A DNA stretch of 64,000 nt, taken from positions 1,205,678 to 1,269,677 of the forward strand of contig CAJNOI010000002.1 in assembly GCA_905250115.1 (NCBI GenBank). The letters run 5' to 3'. Positions 49,032-61,460 of the stretch are shown here, in pieces; position 1 is the stretch's first letter, and each line of letters opens with the position of its first letter. A program made the position numbers and the translations under genes. The DNA is from Adineta steineri. Taxonomy: Eukaryota > Rotifera > Eurotatoria > Adinetida > Adinetidae. The notes under the pieces were generated by a model. The model saw only the letters and a program-made list of their open reading frames with translations, did no database searches and was not told the origin of the DNA.

Positions 49032-50065
49032 TCATGATATGTATAGCATGGAAAAAAATCCGGTATTTCGAAAAACTCCAATAACTCCCAGAAAAATAAA
49101 TCCTGGCAGTCTCTCCATATTCGAGATTGAAGAAGTGGGAATGAAGATTGACGAGATCGTATTCGAGATCGGTAATATGACATTAGATGTTGATGAGGTC
49201 ATATATGAGGTTGTCGAGATTGTATTCGAGATTGAAGAGACAGTATTCGAGGTTATTGAGATTGCAGTTGAGTCTACTAATGGTAAACCTGTGATACGTG
49301 GAAAGATAAAAGCAGCATTAGTTTCAACTGTGACTAAAGTATTCAATTCAGTTCCAACTCTACGCATTCCAATTCTCTTGAAGCATTAACCATACTTATA
49401 CCGATACTCTTTATACTAATTACAATCTAAACTGTTCCTACAGTTTCATGACAACTACACTCAATAGTTGATTGCAACCTCTCCATAATCTTAGTTAAAA
49501 ATTGAAAACAAATAAAATTGCAACTATTCTCTTTCAAAATACGAGATGTTAGTATTACAATATTTTTCTCTTGGATTTTTCCTAATATACTACATTGCGA
49601 TCAATCGTTACAAATCTTTGTCTCAGCTAACCATAGACTTGCTTTATCAACAATGTATTCGTTACTCTTCTCTTCACTGTCCACATATAACGTAAAAGTA
49701 AAAGTTCGATACTTACGAACACAGGTATTATTTTTGCACTCGCGACTAAGACAATCACAATCCTCGTGACAAATCTTTTCATCTTCACATTTTGGACATT
49801 TGTTCCCACCACAATCACTATCCGTCTCATCTTGATTTTTGATATCGTCTTTACATGATTCAGCCGCTGAAACGGAACAGTTTTCAATGTTTGAATTTTC
49901 CAAACGTTCGATACTTACGAATACACACGTTGTTTTTGCAAATTTCGCTGATACAATCACAATCACCTTTGCAAGTCTGTGTATCTTCACATTTTGGACA
50001 TTTAATGCCACCACAATCAATATCTGTTTCATCGCGATTTTTGATACCATCCATACAATGTGAAA
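49032..50065 (-). CDS. Membrane protein with tandem Cys-rich modules and Ser/Thr stalk (5' exons not found)
   Basis: Three exons on the minus strand: 49919-50065, 49717-49866 and 49032-49327, all with phase-1 introns. The first two each encode one ~45-residue module of the pattern C-x-D-x-I-K-N-x-D-E-T-D-x-D-C-G-G, then KCPKCED, C, DCDC, C-K-N-N-x-C; they are clearly duplicated exons. The last exon gives a Ser/Thr/Ile-rich stalk with repeats of ISNTIS, then a hydrophobic stretch (LPGFIFLGVIGVF) and a short tail. The result is a type I surface protein with an extracellular Cys-rich array. Such DETD-x-DCGG modules occur in secreted and lectin-like proteins of animals and bacteria. The start codon is upstream, but I could not define the first exon. 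Most N-terminal sequence may lie at 50.1-50.4 kb. Confidence 0.7.
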
Positions 50066-52542
50066 CTAAAATCGATATAAGATGATCATCACTACCTTAC
50101 ATTACGGAAAAAAGTTGAAGAGATTTATTTTTAAAACTGGATGAAGATATCATGCGTCTCTTGTCGAAGAATTCAATTAACTCAAAAGAAGGAATTCACG
50201 ATACCTTTATTTTCTGATGGTAAACCAGCTTTTGCACTTGATGAACCGACTGGAATCCATCTTATGCCTTCAGTTAGAGTCATAGCATACCAACAGGAAA
50301 ATACCATCCAGAACGGCCATACACAACTAGACAGAGAAAAAAAGACTGAATACAGAAATCAATGGATGACTTCTCTGACTATTCTCTGCTTCTTTTTATC
50401 TCTCTTTTGTCCTAGTCTGCTACATTGGATGATTGACTTGCATAACCTTACGGTCATCTAACAGATATAGGACGCAGTTTTTGCTACACAAAATCGTGTC
50501 TGAATAAAACAAGTTCTGCCTCCTGATATATCATATTTGTGTGCGTGTCGAGAGGAGCTTATAGGGTGAGGGATGTCAAGAATTCCAAAGGTTTTACCTG
50601 GATATGATGAACATTGTGTGAAGAGACAATTCAATCAATTAGAAAGAATCGACGTTCGAATTATTTGTCAGATAAATTTTGGATTTTAGTTAAATCTAAA
50701 TAAAAATATCATTGAAATGAAAGGAAAATATGATTGGTTAAATCGTGGAGAAATGAGAGTATACATTTGTTTTTATTACTAAGTACCAAAATCTATGTTG
50801 TCTGGCTAGTTGAAGACAGAGAACATAGTGGTATACGATAAAGAGCGAAGGGCTTCTGATGTTGGCTTTTTATTTAAATCGCCAATGATGTCAAAATAGC
50901 ATCTTATTAGAGACAAAAACCAGAAAATTGTTTTGTCGAACTTTGATTTTCATATGACTTTTTAGATATAATATATATAGTCAAGTTATGTTTGACTGAA
51001 TCATGGATTCATTGAAAATAACACTTCATGTTGCAGAAGAAAAGGAAAAAGAGATTGAAGAATATTGATAGGAGAGAATTGTATTGAAAAATTAGAGGAA
51101 AGAAGAAGAACAATAGAGTTCGTATTTTGCAAGAACAGAAAGAGAGAAGATAATATAAATAGTGATCAATGCTAACGAACATCTCCGACGGTGTTGGTTG
51201 GACTCGATCAATGACATAGTAAAAGGAAGATGGATCTATTGTTGATTCTTTGGAGATAGTATATACAATGATGAACTTACAAGATCTTCAATAGTACATT
51301 GTTATAGTCCTTATATTGAAGGACGATCCAAGTTTGTCAACGTATACACTATCTATAAAGTAGGAATCAAAATCGATCTGGTCACTAATATGATGTTCTT
51401 ATTTGTTTTCAGTGCTCTCCTCTGAATGTATGCTTTGAAATGTGATGTTTCATTTTATTAGGAATGGCTGGATGACATGAATAATATCATCTACTCACTT
51501 CCAAAGTTCACATATTATCATATTACCCATGTCAATATTTTCATTCTCGAATTGTCTTTTAAACGTGTTTGTTCTGGAAATCGAATAGATCAAGTGAAGC
51601 TCGTCGAACTGATGCTAGAAATATATAGAAAAGAATGGGTTTTTGAATGAAAATCTCATATATCATATGTGTAGTGATCGAGACTAGAGCAGAAGAACAT
51701 GTAAATCGTAGTGGATAATTAGTACAACAAAGCAGAATACATTAAGTAGATGCATCCAGATTTTTCGTTTCAACTATGAATCATCTTTATTTTGATAAAT
51801 TACTTAAACCAATATTGTGATCGTATACCTTGTTGCTTGTGTCTATAGAGAAATATGACATCATACGGAGCAGAATGAGAATAATATAGGCCACACACGA
51901 TGGCAGGAAATCAATATCTATTTATTTCTAACTGATCACATTTCACTGTATACAAGTAACGCTCGTCGAGCGCAAGTCGCTTGACTGTCGACTGAATTTA
52001 TTCTTTTCATTTCCAGCATCGCTGTCAGATATATCGTTGACAAAAATGACCATAAAGAGACTTTGTTCAAAACAAACCTTCGACGTTTTATGATTTCCAA
52101 AAGGAAGACTGTAAATCTCGCATTCGATGAATGGAGAGCGCTAGTTGTCTCCTCATTGTAGATGATATTTTCTTCATTTTAAAGCAGAATTAATAACTAA
52201 GAATTGGCATCAGCCACCTAGGTTACATTCTTTACCACTTCCTCTCAAACTTGAACTTTTGGTAGCTTTTGCATTCAAAAGAGTCTTCGCCAAGCAATCT
52301 ACAATACTTCCATTCACAAATATTTTATAGAATTGTTGAACCTACTAGTTCTCTTTCTCGTAGAGAAGAGTACAGTAAACATAAATTGTTTGTTTGCTTG
52401 CTTGCTTGTGTGTCCGCAGGGTAAAAAAACCATCGGAAATCAATTTTTTGAAAAAGACTTTTCCCGAGGTTTTCCGATGCGGGGAGTTCGAATCTGAGGT
52501 CTATTGGCTGACCATGGGGTAGTGGGTGGATGAAAGGTAAAA

Positions 52543-52610
52543 CTAGGGTGTGGGTGTGGGTGTGGGTGTTATCTGTTAACTCATACCCACCCACACGCAC
52601 ACCCTCAAGA
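52543..52610. repeat. Telomere-like hairpin element, copy 10
   Basis: CTAGGGTGTGGGTGTGGGTG at left, CATACCCACCCACACGCAC followed by ACCCTCAAG at right, 20 bp loop. Confidence 0.78.
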
Positions 52611-52884
52611 TTTGAATGATTTGAGAACATTCTGATAGTTTGTAAGTTTCGAACGGTACTGTGTATGTGCGATTGAATATTCTCTTCGCGGAATAATTCG
52701 TTTTGTTTTTTATATACTCACAACATTCGCCACATCTTTCTTTTTTCTCAACGACGCATTTTATTGTAAGAGAATGTGCAAACATTCAGAAGAATACATT
52801 CAGCGTCCACAACATACAAGAAATGTTATTGCAAAGAAAGAAAAAAAGAAGTAATGGATTTAAGCGCTGTGCAATTAAACATTG

Positions 52885-53103
52885 TTGAGAACTAGAGGTG
52901 GTGGCTTAGCATTAGAACTGAAAATAATGCATTGATTTATTTCTCAGCGAAAGCTAATTAATGCTGATTTTTTGGAATTAATAGTAGCATTAGTGGTACT
53001 AATGCCAATTTAGTACATAAATCGATATTAAATGTTTCCTTTACGAAAATAAACCTGTGCATTATTTTTACATTAATGCTAAGCCACCACCCCTATTGAG
53101 AAC
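52885..53103. mobile_element. hAT-type MITE with 8-bp target duplication
   Basis: A 203 bp element (52893-53095) with ~22 bp inverted ends: left TAGAGGTGGTGGCTTAGCAT, right ATGCTAAGCCACCACCCCTA. It is flanked by the exact duplication TTGAGAAC (52885-52892, 53096-53103). No coding capacity. Confidence 0.9.
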
Positions 53104-53602
53104 AAAATGTATTCTTCTTAATGCGTGTGTGAGCATGAATGTCTCGCTTTTAATAGAACCCACATTCACCCACCCAAGCACACCTGCACCCATCCTCATT
53201 CATACGCAGACCTAAGCCTAGACCCAGACCAATCCAAACTCTTCCTTGATTCTTTTAGATTCTAGAAAGTTAAGGAAAGTTTCAAATTATTATAATTGAC
53301 CTAATGCATATATGACAAATAATTCCTTGAGTCATATTTTACGAGCAATTGACAATAGAAAAGACAAATCTATTATAAGTGTGGTTAAAAAAGAAAGTTA
53401 TGTAATTTTTAGACATTTGTAAGAATTTTTCAATGAAAACAACTTGAAAAACAATTTTATATCCATGAAAGAACCTTCTATGTATATGTCAACAAACTTG
53501 ATTTAAAAGAAACTTTTCAATTCAAAACATTCATTTAGGTATCACTACAAAGTTTAATATGTTCCTGTGTTCAATATAAAATATGCTAAAGAAAAGAAGA
53601 TT

Positions 53603-54421
53603 TTATTTTAGAATTTTTCTTAAATCGGCAATAGCAGCTTTAGCGGCTTGTTCCAAACGCCACCGAAGGAGGTGGGATGTAAGTTCGGAACGCCGCTCAC
53701 ACTCTTCCACAGCACGTGTGGGAGAAAATGAGGCGGCATTTAAAATGTTCTCGACTTGTATCGAGAACGTTTCTCGATTATTCACCCATGTCCGTGTGAA
53801 ATGGGTGGGTTCCTTGATGTATGTCGGTGATGTTGAATGTTTCCGTTTGCCTGATTGAGCAGGACTTCGTGGGTTGGGTGTTGTTGATCTTCCAGATAGC
53901 CGTGGTATTCTCGGTATAGACACACTTGGAGTTACTGATATCACACCGATTGAAGGTAGTGGCACAGACACTCCAGACCGCATCGCCGAGATACATACGA
54001 CAGACATGGTACACTGTCTGTTACTTGTTGGTATTTCAGCAACTGGATTTGTTGCTGCTTGACCAAAACCGTTGCGTTTTGGTTTTTTGTTCTTTTCATT
54101 TTTCTTTTGACGTCCACCACTACTATTAAAAGCTTCTGTCGCTGAAGCTGCTGTTGTTGACGATGATGTTGTTGCTAATTGATATTGTTTTTGAATCAAT
54201 TTTCGCTGAGCCACCACCTAGAATGAATAATAATAAAAAAGAATATGATTAATTAATGTAATATAAAGACAAACCTTGCGCATAGTGGGTGTTAAGACCA
54301 CTTTATTTTTGTTTTTGGTAGCTGTTGTATCACTAGCTGTATTTTTCACCAGTTGAAAACACTCATCCGGAGGGATGAGTATTGAAGCTGTTGAAGTTGT
54401 CGTTGTTGTCGACTTGCTCAT
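53603..54421 (-). CDS. Ser/Thr/Pro-rich basic protein, unidentified
   Basis: Two exons, 54275-54421 and 53603-54217, joined in phase 0 across a 57 bp intron; 253 residues. It begins MSKSTTTTTSTASILIPP, is Ser/Thr-rich, has a basic nuclear-localisation-like block (GGRQKKNEKNKKPKRNG), a low-complexity middle (PSIGVISVTPSVSIPRIPR, TTPNPRSPAQSGKRKHS), and ends with an amphipathic helix (LLRWRLEQAAKAAIADLRK). The last ~80 residues (FTRTWVNNRETFSIQVENI onward) look folded and conserved. No family is recognised; a nuclear or cytoskeletal adaptor is possible. Confidence 0.72.
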
Positions 54422-55667
54422 TGTGTAATTGTATTGCTTGAAGACTGTGATTTACAATAAAAAAACGACTCTATTTATACTATTCTAAACGGCTTGTAAG
54501 TTCTAAGCGCACGTACAAAAAATTCTGAAATATCTTCTTATCATTCAAATTAAGGGATGATTCCAAGACATACTTTCACGTATACTAAAAATTCTATGAC
54601 GCAAAATGAGTTCAAATCTTTATTAACTTAATCAATTAAGAATGAATTACATCGAAAAAAAATTCAACCAATAGATCTTTTCGCACACTAAAAGTCATTC
54701 ACAAGGGTCACTTCACAAAACCCTTTTACAATCAAGTTATTAATAAAGTTCGATCTTTTGTTATTTGGAATGCATCTTATAACATTCCTTCTAGAACACC
54801 ATCGCACCATATCAAAAAAAAGTATATGACGTAATTCAGATTTACATTCTTCCCTTTCATGGTCAAGTAAATATTTGCACGTTCACATATTCTTTAATCT
54901 CAAAACTAGTGATAAAATACTAATAGCAAAAAAGGAATTTATATTAAGATATCTTTATTATTCATCTTTTGAATCATTCAACAATTAGACAGAAGTTCAT
55001 ATACAAATTCGTCACTCCGATGGTGTCCCTTGACAAATCTCGATATGATCATACACTATATAAGTAGTGTGAACTCACATTCCATAGAATTCCTTTGTAT
55101 CTTGTGAAACTCTTGAAAATGATACATTTAATGAATCATATCACATACCAAAAGGAATTTATATATCAATCGAAAGCTCGAGGAGAGATAATATCCGTCT
55201 TTTATTGAAGACAACGAAATCAGATCAATAACAAGAAACTACACAAAAAAGAAAGATATATAGAAAAGAATTCTTCTTATTTTCAGAGTACTTCAGCCAT
55301 TAACTTAACGATCATTTTAATGTTTCATTTAATTTCATTTGTTCATGCAAATATTTTTTTATTCAATATCTAAAACAATAAAAAAATCGATGAAGAATCA
55401 CCAGATTCATTGAATTCTTTCAATCTTTAAAACAAATATTTCATTTCTTTGTTGTTGATATTAATTATATTTGTTTGTGTGTCTCTTTACTTCTGTAATA
55501 TACTATAATTACTAAAAACAATAAAAACAATACAAAAACACAATAAAAGAAGATACATTTATTTGCTCGAATATTAAAAAAAATTATTTTTTCATCTGTA
55601 TATCACGACCATATTTATTATTTCAAACAAATAAAAAGAACAACATATGTCATGTTTTTTTTCTCTA
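54422..55667. other. Intergenic, no gene recognised
   Basis: About 1.2 kb of AT-rich sequence between two minus-strand genes. No repeat or gene is recognised. Confidence 0.5.
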
Positions 55668-57666
55668 TTATTTTGTTGATGTTCGTTTAACTGCTGCATC
55701 ATGATTTTTAATTAATTCTCGATATTTTTCTGCTTTTATAAATTTCTCATATTCTCGATGAATATCTTCATCATAAGAATGTAATTCAATAATTATTGAA
55801 TGTTTATTTAAAATAATTCTTAATGGTTTTTCCATTAATTGTCGTTTTGTTTCTATTGTATCACACTCAATAATAAATTGATTTGATTGATCAAGTGAAT
55901 TTAATATACAACTTAATGGAACAAATTCTATAGATAGTATTTGTTCTTCAACATTTGAATTATTATTTGATGAAAATGTTTTTAATGTATCACAAAGTGT
56001 ATCATATAATATCTGATGATCAATATTAATTGATAGATCACATGGAATAATAGCTAATAAAGCATTTGGTCGTTTTTCTGGTGGATCACTAAAATACCAG
56101 ACTTTGCGATTATTTAAACGTTTTTTTAATTTTTGATATGTTTCAAGTTTCATTTGACCATTTTCATCAATATCATCATGTGGTACATCATAATTTACAC
56201 CACCGGGAAAATAACTGAAAAATATTTATTTTTAGAATTTTACGCGCTCTATGAATTTATATTACCTGATATCTAATGAATTTGCTTTAATAGTTTCTAA
56301 AAATTCATCTTGAACAAGATCACTAATTAAATCTGATTTACGTAATGGATCTGATCGTGTAGCAAGTGTTATAAAACAATCATTATATTCACGTGGTATT
56401 GTTGCTAATGGTTTATTATTATCAACTTGTTTTATAATAAAACGCATTGGATTTTCAAGTTTATCAAATTCAGCTTTTTGATCACGAATTTCATCAACAT
56501 ATTGTTCTATGATTTTTTCAAGATTTGTTACTTGATGTTTTGTTACACAAGTTGAATCAAAAACTAAAATATATTTTATTAAAGAGAATAGAAAATATTT
56601 ATTAAACTTACACATTTTTGGTTTATATTCAACAATTTTAGTAGCTAATTCTTCATTGATTTCTTCAGATGTTGCTCGATGTTGTGTATTTTTCATTCGA
56701 CGAAAATATTCCATAAGATGATCAGCATCAGCATCTGGTAAATTTTTATAAAATGTTTTTGACGGACGTATTGTACCCAAAACAAGTAATCGACGAGCAT
56801 TATCATCTAATAAACTTCCTCGACGTTCACGATTTCCATCATCATAATATTCATCATCATTAATATTATCTAAATCAGATGTTGATGAGACATTTTCTCT
56901 TGGTAATGGATATAATTTTTTTTGATTTAATCGTTGTAAATAATCAAGTTGTTCATCATTTTCAGAATTTAATGAATATCCACGATATCGATATGATTCC
57001 ATTGATGGTTCATTAAATGTAGATTTTGTTTGTCCATATGTATTAATTGTTCGATTTATTCGTGGTTCATTTCTATTCGCATTATTAAGATATATTACAG
57101 GCATATGAAGTATATCATTACGTTGAGTTGTTCGTCCTGATTGTAAAACTATATAGGAAATAGATGATATACATATAAATATACTTTTATTTTAATAATA
57201 GAATTTTATTGACGACAAGAAGAACTGTAAGCTTAGCGAGCAATTATACTATCCATACCCCTAGTCCTACGAACAGAAGGATAATTATGATCATGTTGCA
57301 TACATCTGCAATGCCTCTGGGCTTTGCGAGTATTTCTTAATTTTGCTGGAAAAAAATTAGAAGTTTTTTTTTTATTTCGTGAGTTAAAAATTAAAAAATA
57401 GAATCTATATTAAACATACCATCAGTAGGTTTATCTGAACTTCGTCGTCTATTTATTATATTAGGAGGTGGTGGAGAATGATCGTCTTTTGAATAACGTC
57501 GTTTCGATTCATTTCCTGGATTTTGATTAACAGAAATACGAACAGGTGATTTTGTTGTTCGAGAATGGCCAGTAGCCTTCTGCTGTTGTTGTGGTTGTTG
57601 TTGTTGTTGATGAAGTAATTGAGAATCAACAACAGAAAGAATTTGTGATTGACTTGAAGTTGGCAT
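55668..57666 (-). CDS. Unidentified multi-exon protein with Q-rich N-terminus
   Basis: Six exons on the minus strand: 57420-57666, 57259-57345, 56612-57148, 56266-56563, 55668-56214, with an uninterrupted frame (~570 aa, five introns if the gap at 57149-57258 is counted as one). The start is MPTSSQSQILSVV, followed by a Gln-rich tract and basic, disordered segments (RRYSKDDHSPPPPNIINRR). Exon 2 adds a Cys/His cluster (HCRCMQHDHNYP). The middle is acidic (DNINDDEYYDD) and then helical (LPDADADHLMEYFRRM, NLEKIIEQYVDEIRDQ). The C-terminal ~230 residues are probably globular (YFPGGVNYDVPHDDID, RKVWYFSDPPEKRPNAL, ILSIEFVPLSCIL, YEKFIKAEKYRELIK). Reading further in exon 2 past its donor meets a stop, so a retained intron would give a short product. 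No family is recognised. Confidence 0.75.
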
Positions 57667-58723
57667 ATATGTAAACTATTTATTTGAACAGAGAAGATTT
57701 ATGATTAGAATAAACGAAACTGAATAAAATGATCTTACACCTTAACACAATTCTAAATTTAAAAGAATAGAAAAGAAAAATACAATGTTATTTAAAACGA
57801 CATTAAAGTGACATAACACAATAGATGAAAATGAATAAATTTATGTTTTGATGTTTTTTTTTGCTACAGTTTTAACGGTGACGACCAATGATGATTGCTT
57901 TTTTACGTCGTTCTTTTTTTTCTAGAAATGAAAAAAAAAAACGTAACGGAATAAAGTTAGAGATTGTATTGAGATCAGATGTATAGCAACAACAGTGAAT
58001 TCTTTTCTGTTCTTCTCTTTCTTTTGTTACTCTTCCCTTTTTCACCTTGCAGTTGTCTAAGTGTATACTATTGACTTAAGGTCAGAAGAGAAGAATATAA
58101 AAACGATGATTATCATCATGACAATGATGATGATAGTTAAAGAACATCAAGAAGAAAAAACAGGAACTCATGACACTGTTGATTATTGACTCAATTTTTC
58201 TTTCTGAGAAATTTAAAATTTATTCTTCAAATAAAACGGAATATTAATTTATATAAGTTCAATGACATTTCTTTACTCTTGAAGATAGACGACCATGAAA
58301 AGTAATCTTTCCACTTGAACATAATGTGTCGAGAAAAAGTGACGAGTGGAATTACTGTTACTCAAATTTTAGATAAAAGTTCTAGACTTTTAAAAATATA
58401 ACTGAAATTGTAACACCGTAGTTAAAAGCTTGATGAATAAAAAAAGAAAAAATTGAAGAACACGAAAGAAATTTTCATACTGCATCTCAATAAATCAATG
58501 TTTATAAAGAGAAAGTGTATTTGTATAGAATAGAATTGAAGAAATAACATTGTTAAAAATTGAAAAAATTTTTAGATACAGAATTAAGATAGTTCTATAA
58601 TTAAGACTATTGTACAGAACACTTGTCATTCAAGTGTCTGACAACAAAAAAAGAAGTGCAACCATACATTTGTTTCTTTATTCTCTCACTCGAATACAAC
58701 GAATAAAGTAAATAGAAAAAGCT
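57667..58723. other. Intergenic, no gene recognised
   Basis: About 1.06 kb between divergently transcribed genes; probably contains both promoters. Nothing specific is recognised. Confidence 0.5.
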
Positions 58724-59428
58724 ATGGTTACTACTGATACCGATTTACTATCAGATTTTCGTGAACAATATACATTTTCACCGACTATTCTAACATTGAC
58801 ATTTTCAAACGATAGTTCAAATAAACATCAACGATGTCTTGATAAATCTCCACGTAAAACTAATTTTTATCAAGAAGAAAAACGACCAACAACATCTCGA
58901 ATGGCTGATTTCGATGTGAGAAATTCGAATATACATGATTCATTATTATCATCATCATCTTATACATGGCATCGACGACCTAATAGAGTAGAAGAAATAG
59001 CACCAGCACCTGATCTTGTATATCGATATAGTCACATGGAAGAACCAAAAACAAAAAAATCAACACCAATGCATAGCAGGTCTCGTTCAGGTTCATCAAC
59101 TTCACGATCTTTATCAGCACATAGTCCACGTTCACCACAACGATCACATCGTTCACCAACTCCTTCATCACCACGAAAATATCCTCAACAATACAATTCA
59201 ATCTATGAATATATTCTTCAGTCCATAAAAGACATAGAACAAAATCGTAATTTAAAACAAGAAAAATTTTCAACACTTATAAAACGTCCACAAAATGATG
59301 ATATTATATTACAACGTGCATTAAGTGCTAGAAAACATGTAACAACGAAAATATATAAAAAAGATCTACAAAATGCAAAAGATATGATGTATAATGCTAC
59401 TCAATCTGATGAACAAACGTATCTTTGA
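58724..59428 (+). CDS. Ser/Arg/Pro-rich disordered protein, unidentified
   Basis: A single-exon frame of 234 residues from MVTTDTDLLSDFREQY. The N-terminal third is polar, the middle is an SR/SP-rich low-complexity block (SRSRSGSSTSRSLSAHSPR and SPQRSHRSPTPSSPRK), and the C-terminal third is helical (YEYILQSIKDIEQNRNL, LQRALSARKHVTTKIY). The SR block resembles splicing-related or cytoskeletal phosphoproteins, but no domain is recognised. Codon use matches neighbours. It is followed by a TA microsatellite (59464-59480). Confidence 0.68.
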   Translation: MVTTDTDLLSDFREQYTFSPTILTLTFSNDSSNKHQRCLDKSPRKTNFYQEEKRPTTSRMADFDVRNSNIHDSLLSSSSYTWHRRPNRVEEIAPAPDLVYRYSHMEEPKTKKSTPMHSRSRSGSSTSRSLSAHSPRSPQRSHRSPTPSSPRKYPQQYNSIYEYILQSIKDIEQNRNLKQEKFSTLIKRPQNDDIILQRALSARKHVTTKIYKKDLQNAKDMMYNATQSDEQTYL

Positions 59429-59857
59429 ACATACAATAACACTAAATCAATAGTACTAGTACATATATATATATATATATTATAAATTTTAATCGATAAC
59501 GTATAAATTCCTTACAAAATTAAAATGACTTACATTGTAGTGACTGCTACTATTTGCAATTCATAAATAATAAAAACACCGAAAGATTGAGTGAGAGAGA
59601 GAGAGACAGAATAAAGTAAAACCTGTTCAAATCGAAGGACAATTTCAATTGAAGATTATGCATATTCACTCAAGGTTATTTATTTTAGCAACGAAGTACA
59701 TGAGAAATTTTTATCATTATCAAGAATTAAAGCCATAAATAAACTAATCTTTTAAATCTTAGCAAAAAAAAATATATATAACATTCAAATATTTATTTCT
59801 TTTAAAGATGAAAACAACAAAAAAATCAAATTTGTTAAGTTTTAGAAATGATTAAAT

Positions 59858-61460
59858 CTATTTTCTTTCATATCGTCCGGATAAATCAGCTCTCCGTGAT
59901 AATGATATATGTGCTTCAGCATTTGCTTTAGTCATAACAACATTTAATGGTTTTTGTTCTCGATTTAATTTCGATATGTTTGTTGAATTTGTTCGAGGAT
60001 GACGATTATTTAAAATATAATGATATTCTTCAGCACTTTTCGAATACGAATCACTTTGACTAGCTCGAGAAGTTATTGATTGTTTATACGAACTAAAATG
60101 AACTTTTTGATGATTTGAACAATGATGTACATTCTCCAGAACAGGTCGACCTAGTTTAGCTGAATTTGGTCGACGAGTAAATTGAAAAAATGACGTACAT
60201 AATATGCCCCTAGGAATAAAAGAAAGGCTGATTATTTTTTTCATTTTAAGTTATCAATTATGAATGAGAAAAAAAAAGAAAGAAAAGTAATTATCGTAAC
60301 AAAATACTCGTATTAAATAAGTAATAAATTCAAGACTGATGAATCTATATCAAACTTAATAAATAACTTACTTAAAATTTCGGAATGTTTGTTTATAAAT
60401 AAAAAATTTACATGATAAATTGATTTCATAAAGAATCATAGTTAATTTATTTGAAACAAGAATCATTATAATACCCGTTGTTCTTTTATTTTTTCCATAA
60501 ATAAAATCAAGTGTAATCATAATACCTATGAATAAAAATTAATTAGAAATAATATTCTAATACAACAATTTCAAAATATATACCTGTTGGAGTTTGAAAA
60601 ATAAGAAACAGTATTGATATCAATAAAACTATTCTTGTTGCTTGATTATATTTTGTTTGACAAGCTCGTGAATGATCTGATTGCATTCTTCTAGCAACTA
60701 ATTTTATTCGATAAATTATAATTAAACTCATTATCAATGTTAAAAATTCTGGTAATATTGTCCAAATTATTAAATTCATATATCTTAATTTATCATATAA
60801 TTGTCGTTTTCCATTTTTTTCAGATGATTCATCGTCTGTATCACATGCAAGAATAGAAAAAACACTAAGTTGATCAATACCTTTCAAATCCTTTAAACGA
60901 TATAAACATAACGATAGAACAACGATTGCTAAGAAAAGTATCGATATTTTTGCTCTTAGTTGTGTATAGGATGAACGACGTTTTGATGGTCGTACAATGA
61001 ATATTAAACGTTCAAATGTTAATAAAACAACAATCCATGTTGGAAAAATTAGAAAAAATTCTGTAAATACACCAGTTAAACGACATACCAGATTTAAACG
61101 ACGAAATCCTTCATCAATTGGATCTATTTTTCGTAACATAGGTAAAGCAAAATTAATATGTAAATTAATTGTATCAACGAGTGATAATATAGATAAATAA
61201 ATATTTTGAGAATTGCGTTTATTTATTTTAGTAAAACAATATAAAGAATATAAATTAAGTACTGTACCAATTATAATAAATAGTACAGTTAACGGATAAA
61301 ATACTTTACTTATGTAACAATCGGCATTTGAAAGAAATACGTAAACTTTAATATTTTTACACGATTCAGCATTAGGTCCCGAACTATTACTATTACAAAG
61401 TTCATTCAGCTGTGGTTCAATAACTGGACACGATTCCAGTATTTTTTCAAAAATACTCAT
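59858..61460 (-). CDS. Rhodopsin-class G protein-coupled receptor
   Basis: Three exons, 60584-61460, 60372-60525 and 59858-60209, in phase, giving ~460 aa. The start is MSIFEKILESCPVIEP, with an N-terminal extracellular segment containing an NSS glycosylation site. Helices are visible in order: VLFIIIGTVLNLYSLYCF (TM1, with the GxxxN pattern), IYLSILSLVDTINLHINFA (TM2), TGVFTEFFLIFPTWIVVLL then TFERLIFIVRP (TM3 and a TFER in place of DRY), ISILFLAIVVLSLCLY (TM4), IIWTILPEFLTLIMSLIII (TM5), ATRIVLLISILFLIFQTP (TM6) and, in exon 2, IIMILVSNKLTMILYEINL (TM7, then FFIYKQTFRNF). The layout is that of peptide-type receptors related to FMRFamide/myosuppressin receptors. The cytoplasmic tail is long, Ser/Asn-rich and basic. 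The ligand is unknown. Confidence 0.85.

Larger units (their letters stand above)
50066..53602. other. Gene-poor repeat-containing region
   Basis: About 3.5 kb without a supported gene. It contains a possible first exon of the Cys-rich gene near 50.14-50.35 kb, telomere-like copy 10, a hAT-type MITE and a degenerate CCCACC-rich patch (53158-53195). Confidence 0.45.

Noticed and set aside
50141-50461. Plus-strand open frame of 106 codons
   Set aside because: It lies opposite the presumed 5' exon of the Cys-rich gene and shows no domain; support is too weak.
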